Assembly: GCF_001039355.2 (NCBI RefSeq)
Contig: NW_019773859.1
Coordinates: 205,852 to 269,851, forward strand
Reading direction: 5' to 3'
DNA length: 64,000 bases
Source of the DNA: Lingula anatina
Taxonomy: Eukaryota > Brachiopoda > Lingulata > Lingulida > Lingulidae
Shown: positions 15,210-27,349 of the stretch, piece after piece
Position numbering within the stretch: the first letter of the stretch is position 1
Layout of the letters: each line of letters starts with the position of its first letter
Position numbers and translations under genes: made by a program
Notes under the pieces: model-generated
Seen by the model: only the letters and a program-made list of their open reading frames with translations
What the model was told of the DNA's origin: nothing
Database searches by the model: none

Positions 15210-15279
15210 CGATCGACCACGAAGACGCAGCACTTAACACCAGTAGTAAAATCTCCCTCCTTAACTGAGCCCAGTTCAT
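15210..15279 (-). CDS. candidate first coding exon encoding a signal peptide (rest of gene not found)
   Basis: On the minus strand an ATG at 15279 opens a 23-codon exon that ends in a consensus donor (G|GTAAGT, intron starting at 15209), phase 1. The peptide has a short N-region with Arg-Arg, a hydrophobic core rich in Leu, Ile and Val, and an Ala-Ala-Ser-Ser region before the splice, which is the shape of a cleavable signal peptide. An in-frame TAG lies 15 bases upstream of the ATG, which supports the start. The product would be a secreted or type I membrane protein whose mature part lies in later exons to the left. I could not identify a phase-compatible second exon in 1-15.2 kb, so identity is unknown and the exon itself is a prediction. 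Confidence 0.42.
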
Positions 15280-15299
15280 GATTTCTTCGTTCTACAGTA

Positions 15300-18200
15300 G
15301 TCTCTCATAGATCCTGTCTATTTACAATATTCCTGATCGCAGTTTCACGTGTGTCATGCTTCGAACCAGCTTGAGCGAATAATTCAATAACCACTGAGAA
15401 ACCCCCCTTCAATGCTAATGTACAGACAGGTCTGCCAATAGTAACACAACACCGACGATTTTGCTGCCCTCTAGCGAGTGAAACGAGCATCCATATATGC
15501 AACGTTGACCGTGTCGAGATTGACAGTCGTCTAAATTCTGGTTAGCGGCGATGGCTGTTGTGGCGAGCTTGCGTTGATTTATGTGGAACTTTGTCAGTAT
15601 TGCGATTTTATCTGTGTTTAATTTGTAAGCGCTGTGACGTCGCATCTGCGCTCTCTTGTAATCATTGTGACTGTCAACTTTCAGCTTTGCAATTAAGAAT
15701 AATCAAATTATAAAACATTTAAGGCAAACAGACAGTTTATCGTGGTTGAAAATAGGAGGAAAACCGCTGCGTGCCGTAGTTATATTAAACAGTGGATAGT
15801 CCAACATGCGTTTACATGAAGCCCTACGTTCATTTCTTTCTGTCCGGGTTCAGCAACAACTAATTAACCTTCTCTGCGAGTCTACCGTGTATCAGATTCT
15901 AAAAAAAATTAACTTTTTCTTGTTCTGTGCAGCAAACAGCTGCGGGTATAGTCACTGTGTTCCCAGCATCGCTAAAAAAGGAAGGAGAAAAAAAAACAGT
16001 CAATGGAGGAATGGTATGAATCTTCTGCAACCGCAATGTGTTTTCCTAGTTTTTTTAACGTTATGTCGTCCTTGGCAAACTCGTTTGAGGTGATGTAAAT
16101 TCCTTATGATATATATTTTGAATGGATGTGTCGTAAGAATTGTTTATTTTTGTGTCATGATCAAGACGTTGGCAAATTCTCGAAGATGCAGTTTGTGTCA
16201 TGCAATGATTCTTTAAGTATTATAATGAAATGCTTAAAGTATTTTTGTGATTATCAAAGGGCAAATATATTTATAATTTACAATATTCCTTTACATGAAA
16301 AAAAAACACACACGCATTGGCATTAGATCACACAATTTTGTTGACGTTGATTATAGCCCCCCTCCCCATACATGTATGAATAATGATACACAATATGAAA
16401 GACCAATAAAATATTTTCGAATGTGATATATAAGAGAGCATGCGTGTTTCTGATTTTCCGCGATTCAAACGTCCATGTGAATAATTAATAAGAACACTGG
16501 TCATTAGCCACTGGACACAGGGCTGGTTATTATTGACATCATTATTGGATATCCTTTATCAAGATGTAAGAAGCTGAAACTTGCAGGGAAGGCCATCAAT
16601 TATACCGCGACCAAGCTTGTTTGCCAATGCAATTTTAATCCCTAATCATATCTATATTCCTTATTGTAAGCGGATCGAATTTTCTCATTCTCTGAATGTG
16701 CAGTTGTACATTCCAACTAAATGATACCACTGCAGATGAACTTCGTGTTAACTACATGTGAATAATGCCTCTCTATATATCTTTCGCTCTCTCTCTCTCC
16801 ACCTCCCCCCCCCCTCTCATGCTTGCTCGCCTCCGGTAAAAAGGGCCCTTCACACCTATCTTATTCACCACCATACCCCCATGCCCCCTTCCTTCCCTGA
16901 CAATAGTTTCTAATTAATGTGTGTCACTACTCGGGCATTTTTCTCAACTTCGTCACTACACCTTGAGGACTCGTTTTACAGCAACCCACACACAGCGGCG
17001 GCGGCGGCGGTGAGGTTATTGTCTCGCGTGTGACAGCAACTGGAGACGGTCTAATGGGTTTTCAACAAATGTGGCCAGGTATTCTGTATATAAACAAATA
17101 AACAGAAAGGGGCAATGCTATCCCTGTGATGAAATGCCATTCATTGACAATACGTTAACAAATTGACACAAGTCTCAAGTTAAACAATAATCACTGTCCT
17201 TTTCTTTCATCTAAATTTTTGTTCCATAATCGTTCCTGTTACTATCAAACTAGGACCTATAGGTAGCTGCGTATTTTGTCAACCTTCTACCAACATACTG
17301 TGGTTTAAGTCTTATTTATATCTTTCTAAATGTTTGATTTTGTCTACTGAATCATGTTGCAAAAAATTCTTTTGCAAAAACCAACCCTTCTTATCAATAT
17401 ATTCAGAGCTATATAACTAGAAGGTATGCTCAGCGTGTTCTTTTTCTAACTCTTAATAAGTAGTTCTTTAATAAGCACTTATCAAACGCTGTTAAAAAGC
17501 AGATGAAAGGTCATTAGAGCTGGGGAAAGGTGAAAACGCTGTTCCTTCAGAGTGTTCATTAAATCCCTCCCCGCAGAACTAGAAGCCTGGACACTAATTG
17601 CAATACAAATTTTAGCTCCAAGTGAACCAGGACAATTCACGTCGAAAACCTGAAAACAAGCTGTCATTCGAGCCGCTCACCACTGGGGAAATATTTGGTG
17701 CTATTGTCATTGCATTCATTTAGAACAAAAACACGCTGTCCGCTCCCTAGAGGAATCTAACACAGGTATCAGGTGGATGGTAATTCAGTTAAAACTAGAA
17801 AGTTTATTTTACAATAGCTTTTAATGTGAAATTATTCAGTTCTCTGGTGAGAGCGATGGGCCTCGAGGGAGGGTAATTTTCATTCCTATGTCCATTGTGA
17901 GAGAAAGTGTAATTTCCACGCCTATTCGCTGGGTTCTCAGTCAAATTACAGTCCTAGTTTCTTTAATGCTGTTCTATGCTGCCGGCTAATCAATTTGAGA
18001 AAAGACTAAAGCTCAAGGTGAAACCATGATTTTTGTGCGGAGGACAACATTTTTTTGTTATACAACATGTGCTCGTTATCAACAGAGAGAACAAAGGCGA
18101 ATGTACCAGTTGCGCTAAGAAGTACAACAAATGCAATCGAGTTAGCGATACGCTGTTGTGTACGAAACTATTGAAACTATTTAATATATGTAATTTAGTG

Positions 18201-18489
18201 TGTTTATTAACCGAGAAAAAACTCCTCTATACCACAGCTTCATACCAAGTCCATGATTGGTGACTGTAGCAATTATTTTATTTTATATAGCATACCTAAT
18301 TTTCTACTGAGTGGTACCATTTTTGATTTAATATGTTTACATTAGAAAATGCCGCTCCACACAGATCAGCATTTTTATTCCACCAAATATATTATGCATT
18401 AACCTAATTCAACATTTAGATATATACATACGTAGTTCAAGTCGGAAAGAGCAACCTTCAAAAGAGCCTCAAGATCATCGTGCGTGTGT

Positions 18490-18540
<51 letters not shown>

Positions 18541-20213
18541 TACTTTAAAATAACGACAGAGAAATAAAATGTTATTCTGTTTTGATAACTCTCCATGCGA
18601 CAACTGTCATCCTCCTAGTTGAAGGGGCTTTTCGGCTCGAATTTGGTATATTTAAAATTCGTAAAATTAGTGAAATTGCTCCCCCTGCTTATAAAATGAC
18701 ATTTTTGTCCGAATTGAAAAGACAAAATTCCTTGGGCAGAGTTGGAGAAAAATGGTAAAAACGTACATTAAAAGACATTTCTAGCTTGAAACTGGATAGT
18801 TTGATGGTCGTCAACAAAATTGAACGGTCCTTTACATGAACTCCGCAAAATAACGGGGATCTTGTAGACACTGAAACAACACGTACAGACTTGAATGACA
18901 TGTTATAAACCATTGCTTAAATGCATGGTTATAATCTTAATCACGATAGAATCTTAAATGTGAATTTATTGTTCAATTCCTTTCAAGGCTGTGTTTCAAG
19001 TGTTCTTCGTCAGTCTTGTGTCAAGTCTTTTTTTCAATATTTCAGTGAAAATTAATTTAAGTATGATTATATCAACTCTAAACCTACGGGTGGGCTGGCG
19101 TACAAAACACTATATATCCAAATAGCTCCTACGGCAAACTTATTAAATTTGATTACAATTACCAATAAAGATCTAATGAAGAAACTACGTTAGACACATT
19201 GTGCCATAGTTAAGGGCAACATTACGTATTAAAATTCTAAATGAAAAGATAAACATTTGGGGGTTCGGTCGGGTCATGGGCTTTATTTTGTTAACCAACC
19301 AAGAGAAGTTTACTTTGGTCGCATACACAAATCAAGCGTTATGAATAAAGATAAAATTTATATTATTTCATCTCGATTCTCCTATAACCTTTTCTTCTTT
19401 CTCAAATCGTTCTCGTAACTTACACAGCACAGAGGCTGTTTTGACAAAACAACCCTCTCTTTTGTAATGCGACCCAAAACTTTTGTCCTGGTATTTTGCC
19501 CCTATGTTGTGAAGACATTATGCCTTTACGCTAAATTGGAGCTTTGCTACTTGGTTTCTATCCACGCCATCATTTTAATGCTGGGAAACAGTTAGGACAG
19601 TTTAATCAAAGTGAAATTAAAACTAATCCCAATCTGTAAAGGCAAAATTACAGTAAAAAAAGAATCAAAGATATATGCTAGTCTAAATGTGAAAATGATC
19701 TCCTTTGACTTTTTTCTAAATGTGTATTTCTTCGACGAGAACTGAAATTTGCTTTTTACTTTTACCCTCTCCCCCAAAGCGCATCGACCTTTCAACATAA
19801 ATCCAGAACCAGGGTGATACACTACACACTCTAAGCTTATGATCGATACCACGAACTAAGACTAAACGTCACACGCTGGTAAATAAGGTTGTTTTTTTTT
19901 TTTCAACTGAAGGATGAGTGTTACTAAGCGTCGTTGCCCTGATGTCCCGGATCTAGATGATAAGGACGGTTAGTTTAGTGACTTCTTCAGACTTCGAGTA
20001 AACAGGAGGATCTTTCCTTAGCAAATATATCTCATTGAGGATATAAATCGCGGGCTAAAACTCAGACTGAGTGAAGTTTATGAGGTCATTACGATGGTTG
20101 AGGTGCGCTGGTAAAATTGAAGTACAATCAAAGTTCAGTCTACATGAGGTAGCACATGTAATTGTGGTAATTCAGGGATAATATACACCAGTGTTGGTCG
20201 TGACTATGCAACA
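15300..20213. other. intergenic stretch, nothing supported
   Basis: No coding exon I can support. The part just right of 15279 may hold the 5' UTR and promoter of the minus-strand signal-peptide gene. A (GGC)n run lies near 16995-17010 and a (TTTA)n microsatellite at 18490-18542. Remaining sequence is AT-rich with only short chance frames. Confidence 0.5.
18490..18542. repeat. (TTTA)n microsatellite
   Basis: About 13 uninterrupted copies of a TTTA tetranucleotide, directly visible. Likely length-polymorphic. Confidence 0.95.
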
Positions 20214-21389
20214 ATGACAGCGAACAGTTTGGAGTTAAACTTCATTCCGGCGTTTGCTGCGCCAAAATTTAGCATGGATAACCCGCTGAGGAAGTCCAGA
20301 CGGCTTGCAGACGTTAAAAGGGGAGCTGAGAACTTTAAGCGACTGGAGGATCTTGCCGATAGACATTGGAGGTCGTTAGAGGTGAGTTTACCAGATGTGA
20401 CGGTCAGAAAAGCTACCCTTAAACCTCTGTCACGCTCTACGGTTTCTACCGGGTCTCCTTCGAGACACCAACACGGAACTGTTGCCAGCCCAACGCGGCA
20501 ATCAAAACCTTGGGCATTCGACGCTAAGACTGAGGTTACAGCTACCAAAGATCAAGTTTGGCAGAGGGAAAAAGTTCTATCGGCGATAATGGAGACAGGG
20601 TACAGTTCTAGTCAGGATCACAGCCAAAATAACGACGACCGTCGGGTGATAGCAGATGATAAACAAACACGATATAATACAGACACTGCTGAGGACAGAA
20701 ACAAGACAGATGGATGGTTACCAAAATTAACACTCTCCACCACGACTGGGGTTCGGAGGTATCGACCTCCGATAAAAGAGAAAATCAAAAGTCTAAAAGA
20801 CACGCCTAGCAGACATTTGAATTTCTATTATACGTTAAGAGAGGCGCAAATACGAAGATCTTGGAAACCTAAAAAACTCTTACCCAAACCACAAGCAGGA
20901 TTTCGTCCAGCTTTTCAGTCGAACAATGGGCGGTTGAATGTTTTATACCAAGAAAAATTGCCAAAGAAAAAGTATCGTCTCACCCGAGAACCCACGAAGC
21001 AGTACCACAGTGGGGTCCCAAATTTTCATTGGAAAACGAAGGAAAAAACCAACGTGGTTCTGAAACGGGTGCAAAAACTTCTGCAACCGGTTGACAAGTT
21101 TGTACTGGAGACTCCTTCCATGGAGGGGCTCAGCGTACGTGAATTTACACCGGCAGAAACGCCAAATGTAACTGAATTAAAGGACGAACTTGAGAGACTA
21201 CCTGTGCAGAATGCAGTTGACGCCACCGTTTCTGCATCTGATCATCCAACACGTCCTGTATTCCCCTGGGCCCGCGTGGACTCCTTCACAGGCAGTGACT
21301 GCACCCTGTCGTCCGGATTACCCCAGTGTCACCCGATGGATAGCAATAAGAAATGTCATAACTGGTTGGAAAGTACTTTGTATCAGTGA
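20214..21389 (+). CDS. intronless basic protein of 391 aa, function unknown
   Basis: A single open frame from ATG (context caacaATGA) to TGA, far longer than the chance frames around it. I do not recognise the family. The protein has no signal peptide, no membrane segment, and is rich in Lys, Arg, Ser and Thr. It starts with a short hydrophobic stretch (about residues 8-16), then a charged helical-looking stretch (about 24-55), a low-complexity serine/threonine region with dense Asp/Asn and Lys (75-170), a basic region with several PxxK/KPKK-type motifs (175-290), and a more acidic C-terminal part (300-391). The lack of introns could mean a retrocopy, but there is no A-tail and the frame is clean. 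AATAAA at 21641-21646 is a plausible polyadenylation signal about 250 bases after the stop. A basic, disordered, fast-evolving protein of this type is often testis- or cilium-associated, but nothing in the sequence proves that. Confidence 0.6.
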   Translation: MTANSLELNFIPAFAAPKFSMDNPLRKSRRLADVKRGAENFKRLEDLADRHWRSLEVSLPDVTVRKATLKPLSRSTVSTGSPSRHQHGTVASPTRQSKPWAFDAKTEVTATKDQVWQREKVLSAIMETGYSSSQDHSQNNDDRRVIADDKQTRYNTDTAEDRNKTDGWLPKLTLSTTTGVRRYRPPIKEKIKSLKDTPSRHLNFYYTLREAQIRRSWKPKKLLPKPQAGFRPAFQSNNGRLNVLYQEKLPKKKYRLTREPTKQYHSGVPNFHWKTKEKTNVVLKRVQKLLQPVDKFVLETPSMEGLSVREFTPAETPNVTELKDELERLPVQNAVDATVSASDHPTRPVFPWARVDSFTGSDCTLSSGLPQCHPMDSNKKCHNWLESTLYQ

Positions 21390-21640
21390 CTGTTTTGGGG
21401 GTTAGCAGAAATAGGGGTTTGCAGTCTCTCAACAGACAAACTCATGTTATTTATTAAGTATAATCAAAGTAATTTCAGCACAGAAATCAAATTACTTTTT
21501 AGATCAAAACGAAATGTGACAATCACGAAGATATTAGCTGATGATGGTTGCTGCTAATTGCTCAATTATTGCTATTTAGAATATTAAAAACCATTTATTT
21601 AAATTTTAAAACGTTTATTATTTATTATATTATCGATATC

Positions 21641-21646
21641 AATAAA
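21641..21646 (+). terminator. polyadenylation signal AATAAA for the 20214-21389 gene
   Basis: Canonical hexamer 252 bases downstream of the stop codon on the same strand, with TTATT-rich sequence around it. No other gene on this strand lies between. Confidence 0.5.
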
Positions 21647-21649
21647 TGT

Positions 21650-24029
21650 ACTTATTTGAGAACTTTATCATTTTTGATAGTTTGAAGAAGTACACTGCTA
21701 AAATCTGTATAACACAGGGGCGACTGTAGCATGAAATTTATGTAATAAGATCCTAATAATGTTGTAATATTGGTCCATGTTTTAGAAGGCATTGTGTAAA
21801 CTACAGTTATCAGTCTATTACCATCCAAATTGATTTTTTCAGTTGTAGTTTTAACTTATAAATGTTCACATTGTAATGTTGCTAGGTCACCCAAGTAAAT
21901 ATTTAATGGCATTTTCATTAAAAACATGTTTTCGGCTTTTCGGGCATTGTAATTCAAATATGTGAATCGCATTGAACATTCTTGTCACAGGTGGTTGGTC
22001 TTGTAAATCATATCAGTCTTCACTACGACCTATTTTACTCTGGAACAGTGGGCATTGTGTAATAAACTCGGCGTATTTCTTTAATGGCGCAGGTTAGATT
22101 TCCGTCGGGTATAAATGGTTGGCTGTTCTCATTTTTTACCTGTAAATGAATTGTGAAAATATTCAGAAGGCTATCGCTGTTCTCCCAAATTGTGTTTGCT
22201 GCGCCCATTATCATTTTGCCACTAGTGCAACAAATGCGCTGCCGGTTTGAGATGTCGCAAATCAAACACATGGCATTACAAGTAACCGGCGCGGTATGCG
22301 AAATCAAGACATTAATATTTTCGGGCGTATTTTCTTTTTGCGTACCCTTCTTTCAAAATAAAATTTTGCACTTTCTAAAGTGCTAAAACCTAATATCCTC
22401 ATATTTGATCATCAACAAGAATGGAATGTAGAATGACCATTTTGTTTGGTAGTGAAAAAAAATCTAAACAGCACATTGACCTGGATTTAAAAACGAAAAG
22501 TCATGGAGTCATTCTCACAAAGGAGCGCCGTTTCGCGGATCTGCGATGGCCGACCAAAGACAAAAAAACCCTTTACAAACAGACTAGATAATCCTGTCCT
22601 GTATTTTTTAAAGAAATGTACCAAATTTTCGAGTTCACAATGATTCTAAATAAAAAATAATGCAATAAAGAGACGTGTGGTGAATTATGCTACATGTACC
22701 AATGTTTCACATTTCTCGAATATCCGAGAGGGTTGTGAAACTTATGATTTTACAAATGCAACGCTTGGGACTTTTCCAGAATCTTCCTACGCACAGCCAC
22801 TAGTTCTTGTCCATATACTGTAAAATTACACAAATATAATCTCGTGCAATGTATTTTTAAATGGAACCATAGAGAAGTATAAAATGCATGCTAATGGTTA
22901 TTATATTTCGCCTCACGCCCGGCCTGTTCTTAATCAGAGACACGGCAATTTCATACAGATATCTCATTACAGCGTTTATCGTCTCTCCAGTAACTTGCCA
23001 TGGGCCCGTCATCAGATGTGATCAACCAAGCACCCTTTTCCTTCGTCTTCGGAGGAATTGTGATGTCCTTTGTTAGAAGGACAGTTTACTAGAAAATAAC
23101 AGGGACCAAGACTGAAAGAGGAAAGATTTCCAGAAGCAAGCGCTATAAGCATGTTTAATTATTTGATTTGCATAAAGTCTTATTCTGCAATCTAGTGTTA
23201 TATTCTACTCTCGTTTTTCCCTCAATCCCTAGGACAGTACAATCAATGAACCTGTGGGTATCACGGCAAGACCGTCAGCTGTTCCTGCATGCTTCCTGTA
23301 CAGAACTAGTCTCATTGATTAACGGTCCAACATCTTATTCCAAAATATTTCCATCGTCGCCTTTGGTTATTATGTAATTAAATGATGGGGGAGAAGAAGG
23401 GTTTATGTGGGCGGGGAGAGATGTTAGGCTATAAATTACTCTTCCTGGCCCTCTTTGCCCGGCAGAGAAAACCACCCAGCAATCCAGTAATGACCCTGCA
23501 ACTTAACAACAATCTGGCTTTAGAACTATGATTCCTTAAAACGTGCCCACGGTGTTGTCTGATCGATACAAACCACTTTGGAAGACTCGCTAATCCGGGA
23601 CAGAATGAAAGTTTTCAATATTTTCCCAAGTTGTCCTATGCTGGGGGCTATCCTCTTCAACGTTGACGTCCTAACGTCAAATGTGATAGTTCTACTGCGC
23701 GGGTAACGGAATGAAAGTTTGGGATTAAAAGCAAATCATTTTATGATTGTTCAAGTCGAAAGTGCAGTTTTCTTGATTACGCGTCGATGATTCAGTTTTG
23801 ACAGTCGGAAATCGGTGTCTAACTTTAGATGAATTGTTTTCGGTAGCTTGATTTATTCATGAAGTGATTTCCGAGGACTTCTCAGGAAATACCGTTCAAT
23901 TGAACAAGCTAAAGATAGTCACTGGTATAACGTAATCGTCTTTTGTTATCTTCTTTGTAAATCAATTACATAAACTGCCCTGTTACCCGATAACTGTCCC
24001 TAAATTTGCAACGCAAGTCAGGAGACAGG
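21650..24029. other. intergenic region upstream of SLC32A1
   Basis: No coding exon supported. It presumably carries the promoter, 5' UTR and regulatory elements of SLC32A1, but I see no clear TATA box. It includes one copy (22336-22388) of a short dispersed repeat whose second copy lies in the SLC32A1 intron. Confidence 0.45.
22336..22388. repeat. dispersed repeat, copy 1
   Basis: About 53 bases nearly identical to 24521-24573, in the same orientation. Shared blocks include TACCCTTCTTTCAAA and TTTTGCACTTTCTAAAG, followed by GCTAAAAC. Mismatches are scattered, so this is an old duplication or two copies of an unknown interspersed element. Confidence 0.7.
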
Positions 24030-26911
24030 ATGGATTCCTTTCGCCTCGCTAGTTTTTGGACTCTCAGTCATAATTTCAAAGAAAGATTCCTTTCCTGGAG
24101 AGAGATGGTGCCTTTCAGAAGAAGCGGAATGGATTCAGAAAAGCATCAAGTTTTTGCCTACAAAACATTTCAAAATGAAAATGAAGACGTTGAAATGACT
24201 TCTTTCGACAGTTTTTCTAATGGAACTTTATCTACTGACACTGTACAAAGTAAAACAACTTTGGAAGAAGGTGTAAGTGGCGAAAAACCTCACCAAAATG
24301 GCCACATTGAAGTCATGAACGAAGCTGAAGAACCATGTGCCCCGAATACTACAAAGATAACGGAATGGCAAGCAGGGTGGAATGTTACCAACGCTATTCA
24401 GGTAAAAAGCTTATTATGATCTTGTGTACTTTATGTTACAGATCAGCGCCAACAGCATATTAAACATGCAAACGGTAGGATTTGAAAATCACTAGGGACT
24501 TGCTTGACAAGGGGCAAACTTTTTGCATACCCTTCTTTCAAATCAAATTTTGCACTTTCTAAAGCGCTAAAACGTGAACTCGAACACTAGTTATTCCAAA
24601 ATCAATATCCCGAACATAAGTTATTTTTCTCACTTTCTCTTGCATACCTAAGTGAAACACTTAACCCAAAATATTTTAGGAACTGATACCACCCGTAATA
24701 ATCATAACTGCAAATGTTATTAATATGTAAATATGGCATCAAGTGGCGTAATAAAAGCTAAAATATGCAAATCAATAAAAATCACTGTGTTTTTTCATAA
24801 AACGAACTCCGCAGGCAAATCAAATTTTTTTCACACGCCGTGATAATAGTTTTTCGATAAAAACAATTGGTCACTTCTCCTAACTGTATCATAAGAAGGG
24901 GACAAAGTGCACTGATGCATAATTTATATATCTTGTGAGTAATTTCACGTAAACACTCCAAACAGAAGCAGAAGTGGTCAGTAACAGTGCCCACTACAAA
25001 TACTTAAATGGGCAATTTGTATTTGCTGGCAAAATAACACGAGACTCAATGACGACTCATAGACTAAAGACGATTAGGCCTACGCATACTTTAATCCTAT
25101 ATCCATTTGAAATCGTTATTTTAGGTTTGATTCCATTTCATCCATGTGTAAACTGTATAATCTTTCTAAACATATTGCATCAACTGAGATAGAGCAATTA
25201 ATTAGAAATAAACGTGCAGGAGACAAGAAAGTTCCCAACAAAAGTCCAAGTTTAAGCATAGAAGTTCTCTACTTCTATGGTTTAAGGTTTTAAGTTGGAA
25301 TGCATATCGTCATCCACAGTAATGTCTGTCCGTAATCCGAATGTCTTACCCCCCCCCCCCCCACACACACAAGCAGTTTCTTCTTTCGTGTACAACATGT
25401 TTTCAAACACATATCATTGAATTAGTGACAGAAAAAGTTAATTTTTACATGTGCCGAAGGTGCAATTATACTTAATAAGAAATTTCGAATCATTCTTGAA
25501 TGTAGGCCCGATTTACTGTTAAATTGCATTGGAAAACGTATTCAATACCCCATAAAGTTTATCTAGTGGGCTTATTTGATTAAAAGTTAATTGTTCAAAT
25601 GCTTGATTTTATGTTGAAAGATTAAGAAGCGGTCTAGGGAATCAGAAAAAAAATTAAATTAGAGAATTATTTACACAAGCTTGTACTCAAACTATTTTTT
25701 TTACTATCATCCAGGGTATGTTTATCGTAAGCTTCCCCTACGCAGTTCTGCAAGGCGGGTACTGGGCACTCCTCTCCATGATACTCATAGCCTATATATG
25801 CTGCCATACTGGGAAGATTCTAGTTGATTGCCTGTATGAGGAGGATGACAGCGGAAACAGGGTGCGCGTGCGCCACTCCTACGTCGAAATAGCTGAAGAA
25901 GTATGGGGAAGAAAAGTTGGAGGGAAAATCGTGAACGTTGCACAACTGATCGAACTTATAATGACATGTATTTTGTATCTTGTATTATGTGGAGATTTGT
26001 TACTTGGTAGTTTTCCCAACTCTCCCGTGGATCTAAGTTCTTGGATCATGATAAGTTGTGCGTTTCTCCTGCCGTGTGCCTTTCTTAAGACCCTTCGCCA
26101 CGTCTCAGTGCTCAGTTTCTGGTGCACCGTCGCCCACCTGTTCATCAACGGTATTATACTCATTTACTGTTTTACCAAAGCTGCCGAATGGAAATGGAGC
26201 GAAGTTCAAGTCAAGATTGACATCTGGACATTCCCCATTTCTCTTGGTATCGTCGTGTTCAGTTACACGTCGCAGATATTTCTCCCTTCCTTGGAGGTGA
26301 ATATGGTCGACAGGAGCAAGTTCCACTGCATGTTGCATTGGACCCACTTAGCGGCGGCTGTATTCAAGGCGCTCTTCTCTTACATTGGATTTGTAACGTG
26401 GGGGAAAGACACCAAGGAAGTCATAACCAATAACCTCCCTAGTGAAACTTTGAAAATAATTGTCAATTTGATTCTGGTTGTAAAAGCTCTTCTCTCTTAC
26501 CCTCTTCCTTTCTTTGCTGCGGTTGAGTTGCTGCAAGTTACTTTCTTTCAAGGACGCCCAAAGACCTATCTCCCAACTTGCTTTGAGACGGACGGTGCTT
26601 TAAAAGTATGGGGGTTGGCCCTTCGGTTACTCCTAGTAGTAGTCACTTTAATTCTTGCTATAACAATACCACATTTTGCTATTTTAATGGGGTTTATTGG
26701 TAGTTTTACGGGAACTATGCTCTCATTTTTATGGCCATGTATATTCCACCTAAAAATCAAAGGCTCAACGTTAAAATGGTACCAAAAAGCAATGGATATT
26801 ATTATCATAATTCTTGGATTATTATTTTGTATTATAGGCATGTATTATTCGGGGCACGCTCTATTTAGAGCCTTCCGAGGTTTACCTCCAAATCCTTTCG
26901 TACATGCTTAA
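24030..26911 (+). CDS. SLC32A1: vesicular inhibitory amino acid (GABA/glycine) transporter, VGAT/VIAAT
   Basis: Loads GABA and glycine into synaptic vesicles in exchange for protons. Two coding exons: 24030-24401 and 25715-26911, joined in phase 0 across a GT-AG intron, giving 522 aa, close to the vertebrate length of about 525. The first exon encodes a polar cytosolic N-terminus ending in the family motif EWQAGWNVTNAIQ (residues about 112-124). The second opens with GMFIVSFPYAVLQGGYW (125-141) and holds the transmembrane core of the amino acid/auxin permease fold, including FSYTSQIFLPSLE (306-318), KEVITNNLP (about 358-366) and YPLPFFAAVE (386-395). All are near-identical to metazoan VGAT. 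The start is the ATG at 24030; an upstream in-frame TTG is ignored. Invertebrates can carry several SLC32-like paralogues, but the motif match favours the true VGAT. The intron falls between NAIQ and GMF, and vertebrate SLC32A1 also has two exons. Expected in GABAergic neurons; no regulatory site is identifiable by eye. Confidence 0.93.
24521..24573. repeat. dispersed repeat, copy 2 (in the SLC32A1 intron)
   Basis: Second copy of the roughly 53-base repeat seen at 22336-22388, same orientation, about 120 bases into the SLC32A1 intron. The two copies flank SLC32A1 coding exon 1. Confidence 0.7.
25350..25371. repeat. poly-C / (CA)n tract
   Basis: A run of C followed by a short CACACA repeat inside the SLC32A1 intron. 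Simple sequence. Confidence 0.9.
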
Positions 26912-27166
26912 TCATTTCTACAAAAGCTTAATGGAGGGTCTCTGTAACTTCTCCGGGAAATAGATGTGATTACGTTGTTTCTTAGCTGTGTATATGGCAG
27001 ATGTAATATTGCTTTTGATTGAATCTATGAAAGAATGTGAATCGAGTGAGTCTATTATGTCGTCCGTCTGTTAAAACTGTTGAAATAAGAGATAAAAACA
27101 TTATTGCTCAATGTATTTCAGTGTTAACAAAAGATCTTTGTTAAACTTGGGTTTATGTCGTCGATA

Positions 27167-27172
27167 AATAAA
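27167..27172 (+). terminator. polyadenylation signal AATAAA for SLC32A1
   Basis: Canonical hexamer about 255 bases after the SLC32A1 stop, on the same strand and before the next gene. A plausible 3' end; longer 3' UTRs cannot be excluded. Confidence 0.5.
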
Positions 27173-27349
27173 ACCACTGGGGAAATCAAAAAGTTCCATG
27201 AGTTTAGGATATCCTGTGTTTAATACAATCTTTATAATGTTTCTTTTCACAGAACGTTAGCAGTTCATCAAGGAGAAATCCTAATATAGGAAAATGATAC
27301 GAACTTTGCACTTGTTGGTTCAGACCTTTAAAAATGACTAGGTCGTTTT

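Noticed and set aside
17640-17800. Minus-strand GTGAGC donor near 17684 with a short open stretch to its right
   Set aside because: Upstream codons show no domain or leader and no acceptor of quality was seen.
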